NCBI RefSeq assembly: GCF_001542415.1
Contig: NZ_LNCU01000073.1
Span: forward strand, 68,135-128,208
From: Bradyrhizobium macuxiense
GTDB lineage: Bacteria > Pseudomonadota > Alphaproteobacteria > Rhizobiales > Xanthobacteraceae
Reading direction: 5' to 3'
DNA length: 60,074 nucleotides
Shown one piece after another: positions 19,354 through 27,898 of the stretch (position 1 is its first letter; every line of letters begins with the position of its first letter). The translations under genes were made by a program, and so were the position numbers. Under the pieces are notes generated by a model. That model was given only the letters and a program-made list of their open reading frames with translations, was not told where the DNA came from and made no database searches.

Positions 19354-19506
19354 GTCATGCGCGGGCTTGACCCGCGCATCCATCGACCTTCGAAAAAGCC
19401 GTTCCTATGATGGATGGCCGGGTCCCGTCTACGCCAAGGCTTCGACGAGGCTAACGGTCTGAGGCGCGCCGAAGCCTTAGCGAAGGCGGCAAGCCCGGCC
19501 ATGATC
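19354..19506. repeat. Compound family A repeat between suhB and the RND permease gene
   Basis: GTCATGCGCGGGCTTGACCC with GCGCATCCATCGACC is followed by GATGGATGGCCGGGTCCC and an extra segment containing GCCAAGGCTTCGACGAGGCT and its partial complement GCCGAAGCCTTAGCGAAGGC. AAGCCCGGCCATGATC closes the unit. It separates two convergent genes. Confidence 0.75.
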
Positions 19507-19508
19507 AT

Positions 19509-22500
19509 TTAGCGCGTCCCCTGCGCCGGCGCGGGCGGGCCAAAGACCTCCGCTTTCTCTGCCGTCTCCCGGTCACCCGCCAGCACGCGCTGCACGCTGA
19601 CGAAGAACACCGGTACCAGCAGCAGCGCCAGGATGACGACGGCGATCATGCCGCCCATCACTGATGTGCCGAGCGCCTGCTGGCTGGCGCCGCCGGCGCC
19701 GGTCGCGATCGCCATCGGCAGCACGCCGCAGACGAAGGCAAGGCCGGTCATCAGGATCGGGCGGAAGCGCAGGCTGCACGCCTCGATCGTGGCCTCGACC
19801 AGCGGCTTGCCCTGCGCGCGCAGATCCTTCGCAAACTCGATGATCAGGATCGCGTCCTTGGCGGCGAGACCGATGATGGTGATCAGGCCGACGGTGAAAT
19901 AGACGTCGTTGGAGAGCCCCCGCAGCGTCGCCGCCACCACGGCGCCGAGAATGCCGAGCGGAATGGTGAGCAGCACCGCGAGCGGAATGGTCCAGCTCTC
20001 GTAGAGCGCGGCGAGCAGCAGGAACACCACCAGCACCGACAGCGCCAGCAGGAACGGTGCCTGCGAGCCCGACAGCTTCTCCTGCAGCGACTGGCCGGTC
20101 CATTCATAGCCGAAGCCGCGCGGCAGCTTGTCGGCAAGGCGCTCCATCTCCGCGATCGCATCGCCCGAGGTGAAGCCGGGCTTGGCCTCGCCGGAGATGC
20201 GCACCGCCGGATAGTAGTTGAAGCCCGCGATCTGCGTCGGTCCCTTCGCCCACTCGATGGTCGCGAAGGCGGAGAACGGCACCAGCTGGCCGCGGCTGTT
20301 CTTGACGTTGTAGTTCAGGATGTCGTCCGCGTTCATGCGGCTGGTCTTGTCGGCCTGCACGATGACGCGCTGCATGCGTCCGCGGTTCGGGAAGTCGTTG
20401 ATGTAGTTCGAGCCGAGATTGGTCGAGATCGTGTTGTTGATGTCCTCGAAGGTAACGCCGAACGCGCCCGCTTTCTCGCGGTCGATCACCAGATTGACCT
20501 GCGGCGCCGAGGGCAGACCTTCGACATAGACCTTCTGCAGGATCGGGCTGGCATTGGCTTCGGTGACGAGGCGATCCGACGCGGCGATCAGCGCCGCATA
20601 GCCTTTCTGGCCGCGGTCCTGCAGGCGAAACGAGAAGCCCGAGGAGTTGCCGAGATTGTCGATCGGCGGCGGCTGCAGCGCCGAGATCCTGGCGTCGCGG
20701 AGCGACGACAGCTCGCGGTTGATGTCGGCGACGATGGCGGCCGCCGAATCCTTCGGGCCGCGCTCCGACCAGTCCTTCAGGGTGATGAAGGCCTGCGCGG
20801 TGTTCATGCCCTGGCCGAGGAAGCTGAAGCCGGTGAGGAACGTCACGTTCTCGATGCCGTCACGCTCGAGCAGATATTTCTCGACCTTCTCGACCGCGGC
20901 TTCGGTGCGCCCATAGGACGATTCCGACGGCGTCTGCACGTCGGTCGTGATGAAGCCCTGGTCGTCCACCGGCAGGAAGCCGCCGGGCAGCCGCACGAAG
21001 CCGTAGGCGACGGCTGCGAACAGCACGGCGTAGAGCACCATCAGGCGACCGGTGCGCTTCAGCGACCCCTGCACCGTGCGCGTATAGCCGGCGCGGCTGG
21101 TGTCGAGCACACGGTTGAACCAGCCGAACACGCCCTTGCGGGCATGGCCGTGGCCCTTCTGCACCGGCTTGAGCAGCGTCGCGCACAGCGCCGGCGTCAA
21201 TGACAGCGCGAGCAGCGCCGAGAACGCGATCGCCGCAACCATTGTAACCGAGAACTGGCGGTAGATGATGCCGACCGAGCCGGGGAAGAACGCCATAGGC
21301 ACGAACACCGCCATCAGCACCAGCGTGATGCCGATGATGGCGCCGGTGATCTGCGACATCGCCTTCTTGGTCGCTTGCTTCGGCGGCAGGCCCTCCTCGG
21401 CCATGATGCGCTCGACGTTCTCGACCACGACGATGGCGTCGTCGACCAGAATGCCGACCGCCAGCACCATGCCGAACATGGTCAGCATGTTGATCGAGAA
21501 GCCCACGATCATCAGCGTGGCGCAGGCGCCGAGCAGCGCCACCGGAACCACGATGGTCGGAATGATGGTGTAGCGGATGTTCTGCAGGAACAGGAACATC
21601 ACGATGAACACCAGCACCACCGCCTCGACCAGCGTCATCAGCACCTTCTCGATCGAGGCCTCGACCACCGGCGTGATGTTGTAGGGGATGTCGTAGCTGA
21701 TATTGGCCGGGAAGAAGCGCGACAGCTCCTTCATCTTGGCCTCGACCGCGCTCGCGGTCGCCAGCGCATTGCCCTTCGGCGACAACAGCACCGAGAGGCC
21801 CGCGGTCGGCTTGCCGTTCAGGCGCGTGTTGAACTGGTAGCTGAGGCCGCCGACCTCGATTCGCGCTACGTCGCGCAGGCGGACGGTCGAACCGTCATTG
21901 TTGGCGCGCAGGATGATCGCGCCGAACTCGTCGGGCGAGGAAAGCTGGCCCTTCACCAGAACCTGCGCGGAGATCTTCTGCGTATCGGTGCTCGGCTCGG
22001 CGCCGATGCTGCCCGAGGCGACCTGAGCGTTCTGCGCCGTGATCGCCCGGTTGACGTCGTCAGCCGAGAGGCCATAGCCGACCAGCTTGGCCGGATCGAT
22101 CCAGATGCGCAGACTTCGCTCGGTCGAATACAGCGTGGCGCGGCCGACTCCGGGAATACGGCGGACCTCGCCCAGCACGTTGCGTATCATGAAGTCGCCG
22201 AGGCCGACCTCGTCGAGGCTGCCGTCGGTCGATTTCAGCGTGATGATCTGCAGCACCGCGGACGAGGCTTCCTCGACCAGGATGCCCTGCTGGATCACGG
22301 CGCGCGGCAGCCGCGCCTCGACGCGCTTGAGGCGGTTCTGCACCTCGACCGAGGCCTGGCTGGTGTCGGTGCCCGGCTTGAAGTTGGCGATGATCTCGAC
22401 CTGGCCGAGCGAGTCAGAGGTCGATTCGAAGTTCAGGATGTTGGCGGCGCCGTTGAGCTCCTCCTCGATCAGCCGCGTGACGCTGTTGTACAGGTTCTCG

Positions 22501-22661
22501 GGCGATGCGCCGGGATAGCTGGTCGAGATCGAGATCGAGGGCGGCGCAATGATCGGATATTGAGCGACCGCGAGCAGCGGAATCGAGATCGCGCCGACCA
22601 GACAGATGAACAGCGCGACGACCCAGGCGAAGATCGGCCTGTCGATGAAGAAGCTAGGCAT
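19509..22661 (-). CDS. RND multidrug efflux permease (HAE1/AcrB type)
   Basis: This is a 1050-residue inner-membrane proton/drug antiporter. The N-terminus MPSFFIDRPIFAWVVALFIC is typical of AcrB/MexB homologues. TM1 is followed by a periplasmic loop with porter motifs, then a run of TMs in which LAVGILVDDAIVVVENV (about residues 400-416) carries the paired Asp of the proton relay. The second half repeats this architecture and ends with an AcrB-like region (SVQRVLAGDRE). It starts 6 bp after its adaptor gene, so both form an operon. No outer-membrane channel gene is adjacent, so a shared TolC-type protein is likely. Substrates cannot be read from sequence. Confidence 0.95.
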   Translation of the reverse strand: MPSFFIDRPIFAWVVALFICLVGAISIPLLAVAQYPIIAPPSISISTSYPGASPENLYNSVTRLIEEELNGAANILNFESTSDSLGQVEIIANFKPGTDTSQASVEVQNRLKRVEARLPRAVIQQGILVEEASSAVLQIITLKSTDGSLDEVGLGDFMIRNVLGEVRRIPGVGRATLYSTERSLRIWIDPAKLVGYGLSADDVNRAITAQNAQVASGSIGAEPSTDTQKISAQVLVKGQLSSPDEFGAIILRANNDGSTVRLRDVARIEVGGLSYQFNTRLNGKPTAGLSVLLSPKGNALATASAVEAKMKELSRFFPANISYDIPYNITPVVEASIEKVLMTLVEAVVLVFIVMFLFLQNIRYTIIPTIVVPVALLGACATLMIVGFSINMLTMFGMVLAVGILVDDAIVVVENVERIMAEEGLPPKQATKKAMSQITGAIIGITLVLMAVFVPMAFFPGSVGIIYRQFSVTMVAAIAFSALLALSLTPALCATLLKPVQKGHGHARKGVFGWFNRVLDTSRAGYTRTVQGSLKRTGRLMVLYAVLFAAVAYGFVRLPGGFLPVDDQGFITTDVQTPSESSYGRTEAAVEKVEKYLLERDGIENVTFLTGFSFLGQGMNTAQAFITLKDWSERGPKDSAAAIVADINRELSSLRDARISALQPPPIDNLGNSSGFSFRLQDRGQKGYAALIAASDRLVTEANASPILQKVYVEGLPSAPQVNLVIDREKAGAFGVTFEDINNTISTNLGSNYINDFPNRGRMQRVIVQADKTSRMNADDILNYNVKNSRGQLVPFSAFATIEWAKGPTQIAGFNYYPAVRISGEAKPGFTSGDAIAEMERLADKLPRGFGYEWTGQSLQEKLSGSQAPFLLALSVLVVFLLLAALYESWTIPLAVLLTIPLGILGAVVAATLRGLSNDVYFTVGLITIIGLAAKDAILIIEFAKDLRAQGKPLVEATIEACSLRFRPILMTGLAFVCGVLPMAIATGAGGASQQALGTSVMGGMIAVVILALLLVPVFFVSVQRVLAGDRETAEKAEVFGPPAPAQGTR

Positions 22662-22667
22662 ATCGGA

Positions 22668-23876
22668 TCACCGCTCGACGTGGGCGGCTTGCTGCGCGTC
22701 CGTCGCGGCCCCGGCCGACGCGTCGACCTGCTGCCAGAGATGCGGCCGAACCTTGTCGCCCGCGGCAAATTTCTGGAAGCCTTCCACGACGACCTTGTCG
22801 CCGGCCTTCAGACCGTCGGTGACGAACCACTGGCCGCCCTGCAGCGAGCCGGTGCGCACGGACTGCACCGCGACATGATTATCGGCCTTGACGACATAGA
22901 CCTCGCTACCGCCGCCGCCGTTGCGCTGGATCGCCTGCTGCGGCACCGCGATGGCATCGCTGTCGATGCCCTGCTCGATCTGCACGCGAACATACATGCC
23001 GGGCAGCAGGACCTTGTGCGGGTTCGGGAACTCGCCGCGCAGCGTCACCTGGCCGGTATAGGCATCGACCTTGGCGTCGGAGAACAACAGCTTGCCCGGC
23101 TGCGAATAGATCGTGCCGTCGTCGAGCACGAGGCGAACCTTCAGCGCATCGGCCTCGATGCGCTCGAGATCGCCGTTCTCGAAGGCACGGCGGAGCTGGT
23201 TCATCTCGCTGGCCGACTGCTGGAAGTCGGCATAGATCGGGTCGAGCTGCTGGATCGTCGCGAGACTCGTGGCGTCGTTCTGCACGACGAGCGCGCCCTC
23301 GCTGACCAGCGCCGCGCCGACAATGCCGTCGATCGGCGCGCGGATCGTCGCATAGTCCAGGTTGAGCTTGGCACGCGCGACATCGGCTTCGCGGCCCTGA
23401 ACGTCGGCCTCGGCCTGCTTCAGGTTGGCGATCGCCCTCTCGTTCTCGGCCTCGGAGGTCGCGCGCTGGTGGGTCAGGGTCGCAATGCGGCGGGCCTGCA
23501 ACGAGGCCTGCTCGAGCACCGCCTTGGCGCGCGACAGCGCCGCCTCGTTCGATTGCAACTCGACTTCGAACGGGCGCGGATCGATCTGGTAAAGCGGATC
23601 GCCGGCCTTCACCTCGCTGCCCTGATGGAACATGCGGTTGACGATGATGCCGGAGACGCGCGGGCGGACGTCGGAAACGCGCGTCGGCGCGATACGGCCC
23701 GGCAGCTCGCGCACCATCGCGCGCGCCTGCTGCTTCACGGTGACGACGCTGACATCCGGCTCGGGTGCCTGCGCGGCGGCGGTCGCCGTGTTCGGTTCGT
23801 CGCAGCCCGCAAGCAATGGCGCCGCCACGGCCAGCATCAACGCAATGCATGCCGATTGCGCGCGAAGTCCAGACAT
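22668..23876 (-). CDS. RND efflux periplasmic adaptor (lipoprotein)
   Basis: This is a 402-residue membrane-fusion protein of the AcrA/MexA type. The N-terminal signal ends in a lipobox, LLAGC, with Cys at residue 25, so it should be lipid-anchored. The biotinyl-lipoyl half motifs (PRVSGIIVNRMFHQGSEVKAG and TIRAPIDGIVGAALVSEGAL) flank a coiled-coil hairpin of about residues 95-165. A beta-barrel domain and a C-terminal membrane-proximal domain follow. An ATG 45 bases further upstream is possible, but the lipobox geometry supports 23876. It is first in a two-gene operon with the permease. Confidence 0.93.
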   Translation of the reverse strand: MSGLRAQSACIALMLAVAAPLLAGCDEPNTATAAAQAPEPDVSVVTVKQQARAMVRELPGRIAPTRVSDVRPRVSGIIVNRMFHQGSEVKAGDPLYQIDPRPFEVELQSNEAALSRAKAVLEQASLQARRIATLTHQRATSEAENERAIANLKQAEADVQGREADVARAKLNLDYATIRAPIDGIVGAALVSEGALVVQNDATSLATIQQLDPIYADFQQSASEMNQLRRAFENGDLERIEADALKVRLVLDDGTIYSQPGKLLFSDAKVDAYTGQVTLRGEFPNPHKVLLPGMYVRVQIEQGIDSDAIAVPQQAIQRNGGGGSEVYVVKADNHVAVQSVRTGSLQGGQWFVTDGLKAGDKVVVEGFQKFAAGDKVRPHLWQQVDASAGAATDAQQAAHVER

Positions 23877-24423
23877 TGAAGAGGTCGCCCCTGATTGGTG
23901 TGAACAAACAAACGGCGGCATCGCATCGACACCGCTCCGTTGCCGGTAGAAAATAAAATGTGCTTGCTGCGACGCAATGCGTTCAGCGGGCGGCTCATTG
24001 TCACATAAGCCTATCGCACTGAATTTGCGGCATCTTTTATCGATTCACCGGATTGTGAGCGGGTTCCATCGCAGGCTGTGAGGCTCCATTAAGCAATGCG
24101 TGAGCGCGAACGCGGCATTTGCATGCGTGCGAGGGTGGCATTGCCGCAACTTTGTGAGGCGACGTCGCCGAATCGCCGCCCTCTCAACCGGCACTGCGAG
24201 CCCGACGCGCGCGGCTCCATGGCCTGCGGCGGGACGGTCATCGGCGGCAACGTCCAAGGACGCGCGGGAAACGCCGGGACGGCTTTGCGAGGTGTGTGCG
24301 AAAGGTCGCCTTCAACCGAAGAATCCCCCTTCGCGGCCCGGATGCGGCTTTCCTCACTTTCCTCCCTCCGCCGCTGTGCCATATTGATCGCAGATGCGGC
24401 CTTCGCGAACGGATGACCCGGCA
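23877..24423. other. Intergenic region between the efflux operon and the MotA/ExbB-like gene
   Basis: This 547-bp gap lies between divergent genes. It has no credible coding sequence and no member of the repeat families seen elsewhere. The part at 23940-24060 is AT-richer than its surroundings and is the likely site of the efflux operon promoter. No TetR- or MarR-type regulator gene is next to the pump, so any local regulator is encoded elsewhere. Confidence 0.6.
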
Positions 24424-25410
24424 ATGCCTCCTTCCCGCTCCGATATGGAGATCGAACTGAGCAAGCTGTCCTCGCCCCGGATCTTCCTGGTGCGGATGCT
24501 GGTGTTCCTGGTGCTTTGCGGCCTGGTCGGGGTTGTGCTGTACAAGCAGATCATCATGGCGTTCTTCGCCAATCCCGGCCTGAACGCCCTGATCGGCCTG
24601 GTTCTGCTCGTCGGCATCATCCTGGCGTTCCGCCAGGTGATCCGGCTCTACCCCGAGGTTGCCTGGGTCAATAATTTCCGCATCGCCGATCCCGGCCTTG
24701 CGATCGACCGCCGCCCGACGCTGCTGGCCCCGATGGCCGCGATCCTCGGCGGCGAGCGCTCGGGGCGGATGAGCATCACGCAGCAGACCATGCGGCATCT
24801 GCTCGATTCGATCGCGACCCGCCTCGACGAGGCCCGCGACATTTCGCGCTACATGACCGGCCTGCTCGTCTTCCTCGGCCTGCTCGGCACCTTCTGGGGC
24901 CTGATCGAGACCGTAGGCTCGGTCGGCAAGGTGATCGACGGGCTCAAGGTCGGCGGCGATGCCGGCGCGCTGTTCGATTCGCTGAGGGAGGGCCTCGCCG
25001 CCCCGCTCGGCGGCATGGGCATCTCGTTCTCGTCCTCGCTGTTCGGCCTCGCCGGCTCGCTGATCCTCGGCTTCCTCGATCTGCAATCGAGCCAGGCCCA
25101 GAACCGCTTCTACACCGACCTTGAGGACTGGCTCGCCACCACTGTGCGCGGCATTTCCGGCGAGGAGGCCGGCGTGGGCGGCGGCGAATTGCAGGGTGCG
25201 ATCGACCGGCTGCGCACCGCGGTCGAGGAAGGCGGCGGCCGCAGCACCACCGCGGCGATGGCCAATCTCGCCGAGGCGATACAGGGCCTGGTTGCGCATA
25301 TGCGCACCGAGCAACAGATGATCCGGGAATGGGCCGACGGCCAGGGCGAGCAGAATCGCGAGATCAAGCGCCTGCTCGAGCGTCTCGCCCGCCAGCCCGA
25401 GAAGAGTTAG
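24424..25410 (+). CDS. MotA/TolQ/ExbB-like proton-channel protein
   Basis: This 328-residue inner-membrane protein has four predicted TM segments at about residues 20-42, 52-70, 140-165 and 200-220. The last two, with LVFLGLLGTFWGLIETVGSV and GISFSSSLFGLAGSLILG, are the MotA/TolQ/ExbB channel core. A cytoplasmic stretch of about 70 residues lies between TM2 and TM3, and the C-terminal tail is helical. The following gene encodes a MotB-like partner, so the two should form a 5:2 ion-driven stator. No flagellar, Tol or Ton genes are adjacent. The start is uncertain: ATGs at 24394, 24424 and 24448 are in frame. Confidence 0.85.
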   Translation: MPPSRSDMEIELSKLSSPRIFLVRMLVFLVLCGLVGVVLYKQIIMAFFANPGLNALIGLVLLVGIILAFRQVIRLYPEVAWVNNFRIADPGLAIDRRPTLLAPMAAILGGERSGRMSITQQTMRHLLDSIATRLDEARDISRYMTGLLVFLGLLGTFWGLIETVGSVGKVIDGLKVGGDAGALFDSLREGLAAPLGGMGISFSSSLFGLAGSLILGFLDLQSSQAQNRFYTDLEDWLATTVRGISGEEAGVGGGELQGAIDRLRTAVEEGGGRSTTAAMANLAEAIQGLVAHMRTEQQMIREWADGQGEQNREIKRLLERLARQPEKS

Positions 25411-25425
25411 CCAGGAGGCAAGCCC

Positions 25426-26454
25426 ATGGCCCTTGCCCGCGCACGCCGCAGCGAGTCCGCCTTCAACTATTGGCCCGGCTTTGTCGACGCGCTGTCGACG
25501 CTGGTGCTGTCGATCGTGTTCCTGCTCACGGTGTTCCTGGTGGTGCAGTTCTTCCTGTCGCAGGAAGTCACCGGCAAGGACAAGGCGCTGGAACAGCTCA
25601 ACGCCAAGATCGCGCAGCTCAACGATCTGCTGTCGATGGAGAAGCTCGGCAAGCTCAACCTCGACGACCAGATGGCGCAGCTGCGCGCCAGCCTCGCCTC
25701 CGCCGAAGGCGAGCGCGACCGCATGAAGGGGCTCTATGAGGGGCTCGCGAACTCCGGCAACGACGCGGAGGGCCGCGCCAACGAGCTCAACAAGGCGCTG
25801 GAATCCGAGAAGGGCGTCTCGTCGCGCGCGCTGGCGCAGATCGAGGTGCTGAACCAGCAGATCAGCGCACTGCGCCGCCAGCTCGCGGCGCTCGAAGAGG
25901 CGCTCGACGCCTCCGAGAAGCGCGACAAGGAATCGCAGAACCGCATCGCCGATCTCGGCCAGCGGCTGAACGTCGCGCTGGCGCAGCGGGTGCAGGAATT
26001 GTCGAAGTACCGCTCCGAGTTCTTCGGCCGTCTGCGCACCATCCTCGGCAACCGCCCGGATATCCGCATCGTCGGCGACCGCTTTGTGTTCCAGTCGGAA
26101 GTGTTCTTCGACACTGGACAGGCCACCCTGCTGCCCGAGGGCAAGACTGAGCTCGATACGGTGGCTAGCGCGCTGATCGATATCGACAAGAAGATTCCGA
26201 GCGAGATCCCCTGGGTGCTGCGGGTCGACGGCCACACCGACGTGCGGCCGATCAACAGCCCGGTGTTCAAATCGAACTGGGAGCTGTCCTCGGCGCGCGC
26301 GATCTCGGTGGTGCAGTATCTGGTGTCGCTCGGTGTGCCGCCGCAGCGGCTCGTCGCCGCCGGCTTCGGCGAATTCCAGCCGCTCGACACCGCGCAGACC
26401 GAAGACGCCTACAAGCGCAACCGCCGCATCGAGCTGAAGCTGACGGAACGCTAG
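25426..26454 (+). CDS. MotB-like protein: single TM, coiled coil and OmpA peptidoglycan-binding domain
   Basis: The 342-residue product has one N-terminal TM (about residues 17-45) that contains FVDALSTLVLSIVF, where the Asp sits as in the proton-carrying Asp of MotB. A long coiled coil spans about residues 50-195, and an OmpA/MotB domain about 215-342, with FFDTGQATLLPEGK, VDGHTDVRPI and SSARAISVVQYLVSLGV. AGGAGGC precedes the ATG. The gene is 15 bp after the MotA/ExbB-like gene. The extended coiled coil is longer than in flagellar MotB. Function is unknown beyond a predicted ion-driven link to peptidoglycan. Confidence 0.87.
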   Translation: MALARARRSESAFNYWPGFVDALSTLVLSIVFLLTVFLVVQFFLSQEVTGKDKALEQLNAKIAQLNDLLSMEKLGKLNLDDQMAQLRASLASAEGERDRMKGLYEGLANSGNDAEGRANELNKALESEKGVSSRALAQIEVLNQQISALRRQLAALEEALDASEKRDKESQNRIADLGQRLNVALAQRVQELSKYRSEFFGRLRTILGNRPDIRIVGDRFVFQSEVFFDTGQATLLPEGKTELDTVASALIDIDKKIPSEIPWVLRVDGHTDVRPINSPVFKSNWELSSARAISVVQYLVSLGVPPQRLVAAGFGEFQPLDTAQTEDAYKRNRRIELKLTER

Positions 26455-26904
26455 GTGGCACACGGCTTCGAGCTTCGTCCCTATCGCGCTGCGGATGAGG
26501 ACGCGGCCATCGAACTGTGGCGGCAGACCTGGCAGCAGGCCTATCCCTCGATCGACTTCACGGCGCGCGTGGCGTGGTGGCGCGAGCGTTGGCGGAGCGA
26601 GCTGGTGCCGAGCGCCGCGATCGTCGTCGCCGAGCAGAGTGGCGCGCTGACCGGCTTCGTCACCATCGACAAGGCCGGCTATCTCGATCAGCTCGTGGTC
26701 GATCCCGCTCACTGGGGCTCGCCGCTCGCAAGCGCGCTGGTCGACGAGGCCAAGCGCCTGTCGCCCGATGGCGTCACGTTGCTGGTCAACAAGGACAACG
26801 CCCGCGCCATCCGCTTCTACGAACGCAACGGCTTCGTGCATGCCGGCGAGGACGTCAACCCGACCTCGGGACGGCCGGTGCTGAAGATGGCATGGACGAG
26901 GTAG
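26455..26904 (+). CDS. GNAT-family N-acetyltransferase
   Basis: The 149-residue protein has the GNAT core: FELRPYRAADEDAAIELWRQ at the N-terminus, GFVTIDKAGYLDQLVVDPAHWGSPLAS around the acetyl-CoA loop, and VNKDNARAIRFYERNGFVH in the last strand region. It starts at a GTG immediately after the TAG of the MotB-like gene, so translation is probably coupled. The substrate is unknown. Its close link to the stator-like pair may be operonic only. Confidence 0.85.
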   Translation: MAHGFELRPYRAADEDAAIELWRQTWQQAYPSIDFTARVAWWRERWRSELVPSAAIVVAEQSGALTGFVTIDKAGYLDQLVVDPAHWGSPLASALVDEAKRLSPDGVTLLVNKDNARAIRFYERNGFVHAGEDVNPTSGRPVLKMAWTR

Positions 26905-27371
26905 GAGATGGGCGCGTGGCGCTCTCGATGCATCGTCCCAATGAAAGTTGAAACCGAGATGGCGACGCATTCAAGGTCGCAGTCCCCGTAGGCCGATCTG
27001 GCGCCACATCCTCCGCTGTCGTCCCTGCGAAAGCAGGGACCCATAACCACAGGGCTGTATCGTTGAAGTGAGCTTTGGCCACAGCGCAGCAAGCCAACTG
27101 GCGCCGGTGGCTATGGGTCCCTGCTTTCGCAGGGACGACAGCGAGTTTGTTGCGCGGTCTGTGAGACATACTTTCGCATTCTCGCGACATGAATTGCCTG
27201 AGCTTTGCATTTCGTTTCGCCACTCTGAAGCAGAAGACGCAGGGAAAGCCGGGTGCCGATCGCACCCATGGGCCCCGAGCAATTGGCGCCCCGCTCTCCG
27301 CGTAGCCGGCGCTGCGAGCGGCGTCGTCCGGTCCGCTTACGCGGGCCGGACGACCAACTCCGCAGGCTTCG
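26905..27371. other. Intergenic region holding a family C repeat
   Basis: In this 467-bp gap between convergent genes, 27018-27139 is the repeat described separately. The rest has no supported gene. A further GC-rich imperfect palindrome (GCGTAGCCGGCG ... GCTTACGCGGGCCGG) is at about 27299-27350. Confidence 0.6.
27018..27139. repeat. Palindromic repeat (family C), copy 1
   Basis: Arms GTCGTCCCTGCGAAAGCAGG and CCTGCTTTCGCAGGGACGAC are perfect inverted repeats. ACCCATAACCAC and GTGGCTATGGGT lie just inside. Other copies occur at 47806-47936 and 48931-49061, the latter two with one arm altered. Confidence 0.9.
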
Positions 27372-27884
27372 CTATCGCTGCGGAGCTGAATATCGACCGG
27401 GAGTCGCCGATATCGCCGCGACGGTCCGCGCCAGGCGCTGGCGGCCGAGCAGCCCGGCCGTTGCGAGCATCGCCACGCCGCCGATCCACCATGAGCCGAT
27501 CACCAACGCCCAGGCCCGGGACGGCGTCTCGTCGAAGATGATGCCGTAGACCGACACCAGCGCGGCCATCGCCGCGAGGAAGGTGCCGCTTGCACTGAGG
27601 AGCTCGACTGCATCGAGCTTGCGCGACCGGATCGCGGCCGGCCGCCGCGGGACATCGATCCCGAGATAGAAGCCGACGGCACCGATCACGATCAGCATTG
27701 CGATGAAGGCAAGCGTGTCGAACATCGCGACGTGCCCCTTCGCGAGCTGGGCGGCAACGAAGGTCCCGCCCATCGCACCGGCCATCGCCAGGCCGGCGCG
27801 CTGCAGCACATGCGCGGCCCGGCTGACCATCAGCATGTCGCGCGCGAAGGCGGCTCTGCCCCCCGATTTGCTTGCGGTCCTCAT
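27372..27884 (-). CDS. Small membrane protein of unknown function
   Basis: The 170-residue protein is not recognised. It has four likely TM segments: about 26-45 (AGLAMAGAMGGTFVAAQLA), 52-72 (DTLAFIAMLIVIGAVGFYLG), 92-112 (LLSASGTFLAAMAALVSVYG) and 124-145 (ALVIGSWWIGGVAMLATAG). Both ends are basic. AAGGAGAC precedes the ATG. It begins 14 bp after the stop of the porin gene and is probably co-transcribed with it, so it may be an accessory of the same transport system. Confidence 0.75.
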   Translation of the reverse strand: MRTASKSGGRAAFARDMLMVSRAAHVLQRAGLAMAGAMGGTFVAAQLAKGHVAMFDTLAFIAMLIVIGAVGFYLGIDVPRRPAAIRSRKLDAVELLSASGTFLAAMAALVSVYGIIFDETPSRAWALVIGSWWIGGVAMLATAGLLGRQRLARTVAAISATPGRYSAPQR

Positions 27885-27898
27885 CTACAGTCTCCTTT

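Noticed and set aside
21375..23879. An 834-codon open frame on the plus strand opposite the RND pump operon
   Set aside because: It mirrors the codon positions of two well-recognised genes and has an Arg/Asp/Gly-rich shadow composition with no family features.
24424..26454. Zorya-type anti-phage system
   Set aside because: ZorA/ZorB-like architecture is present, but no ZorC, ZorD or ZorE gene is adjacent, the A subunit lacks the long cytoplasmic tail, and the region has no other defence genes.
24238..26970. A 910-codon open frame on the minus strand opposite the MotA/MotB-like pair and GNAT gene
   Set aside because: Its residue usage is dominated by Arg, Ala, Gly and His from GC-rich third positions of the real genes. 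No domain is recognisable, and both forward genes have clear family motifs.
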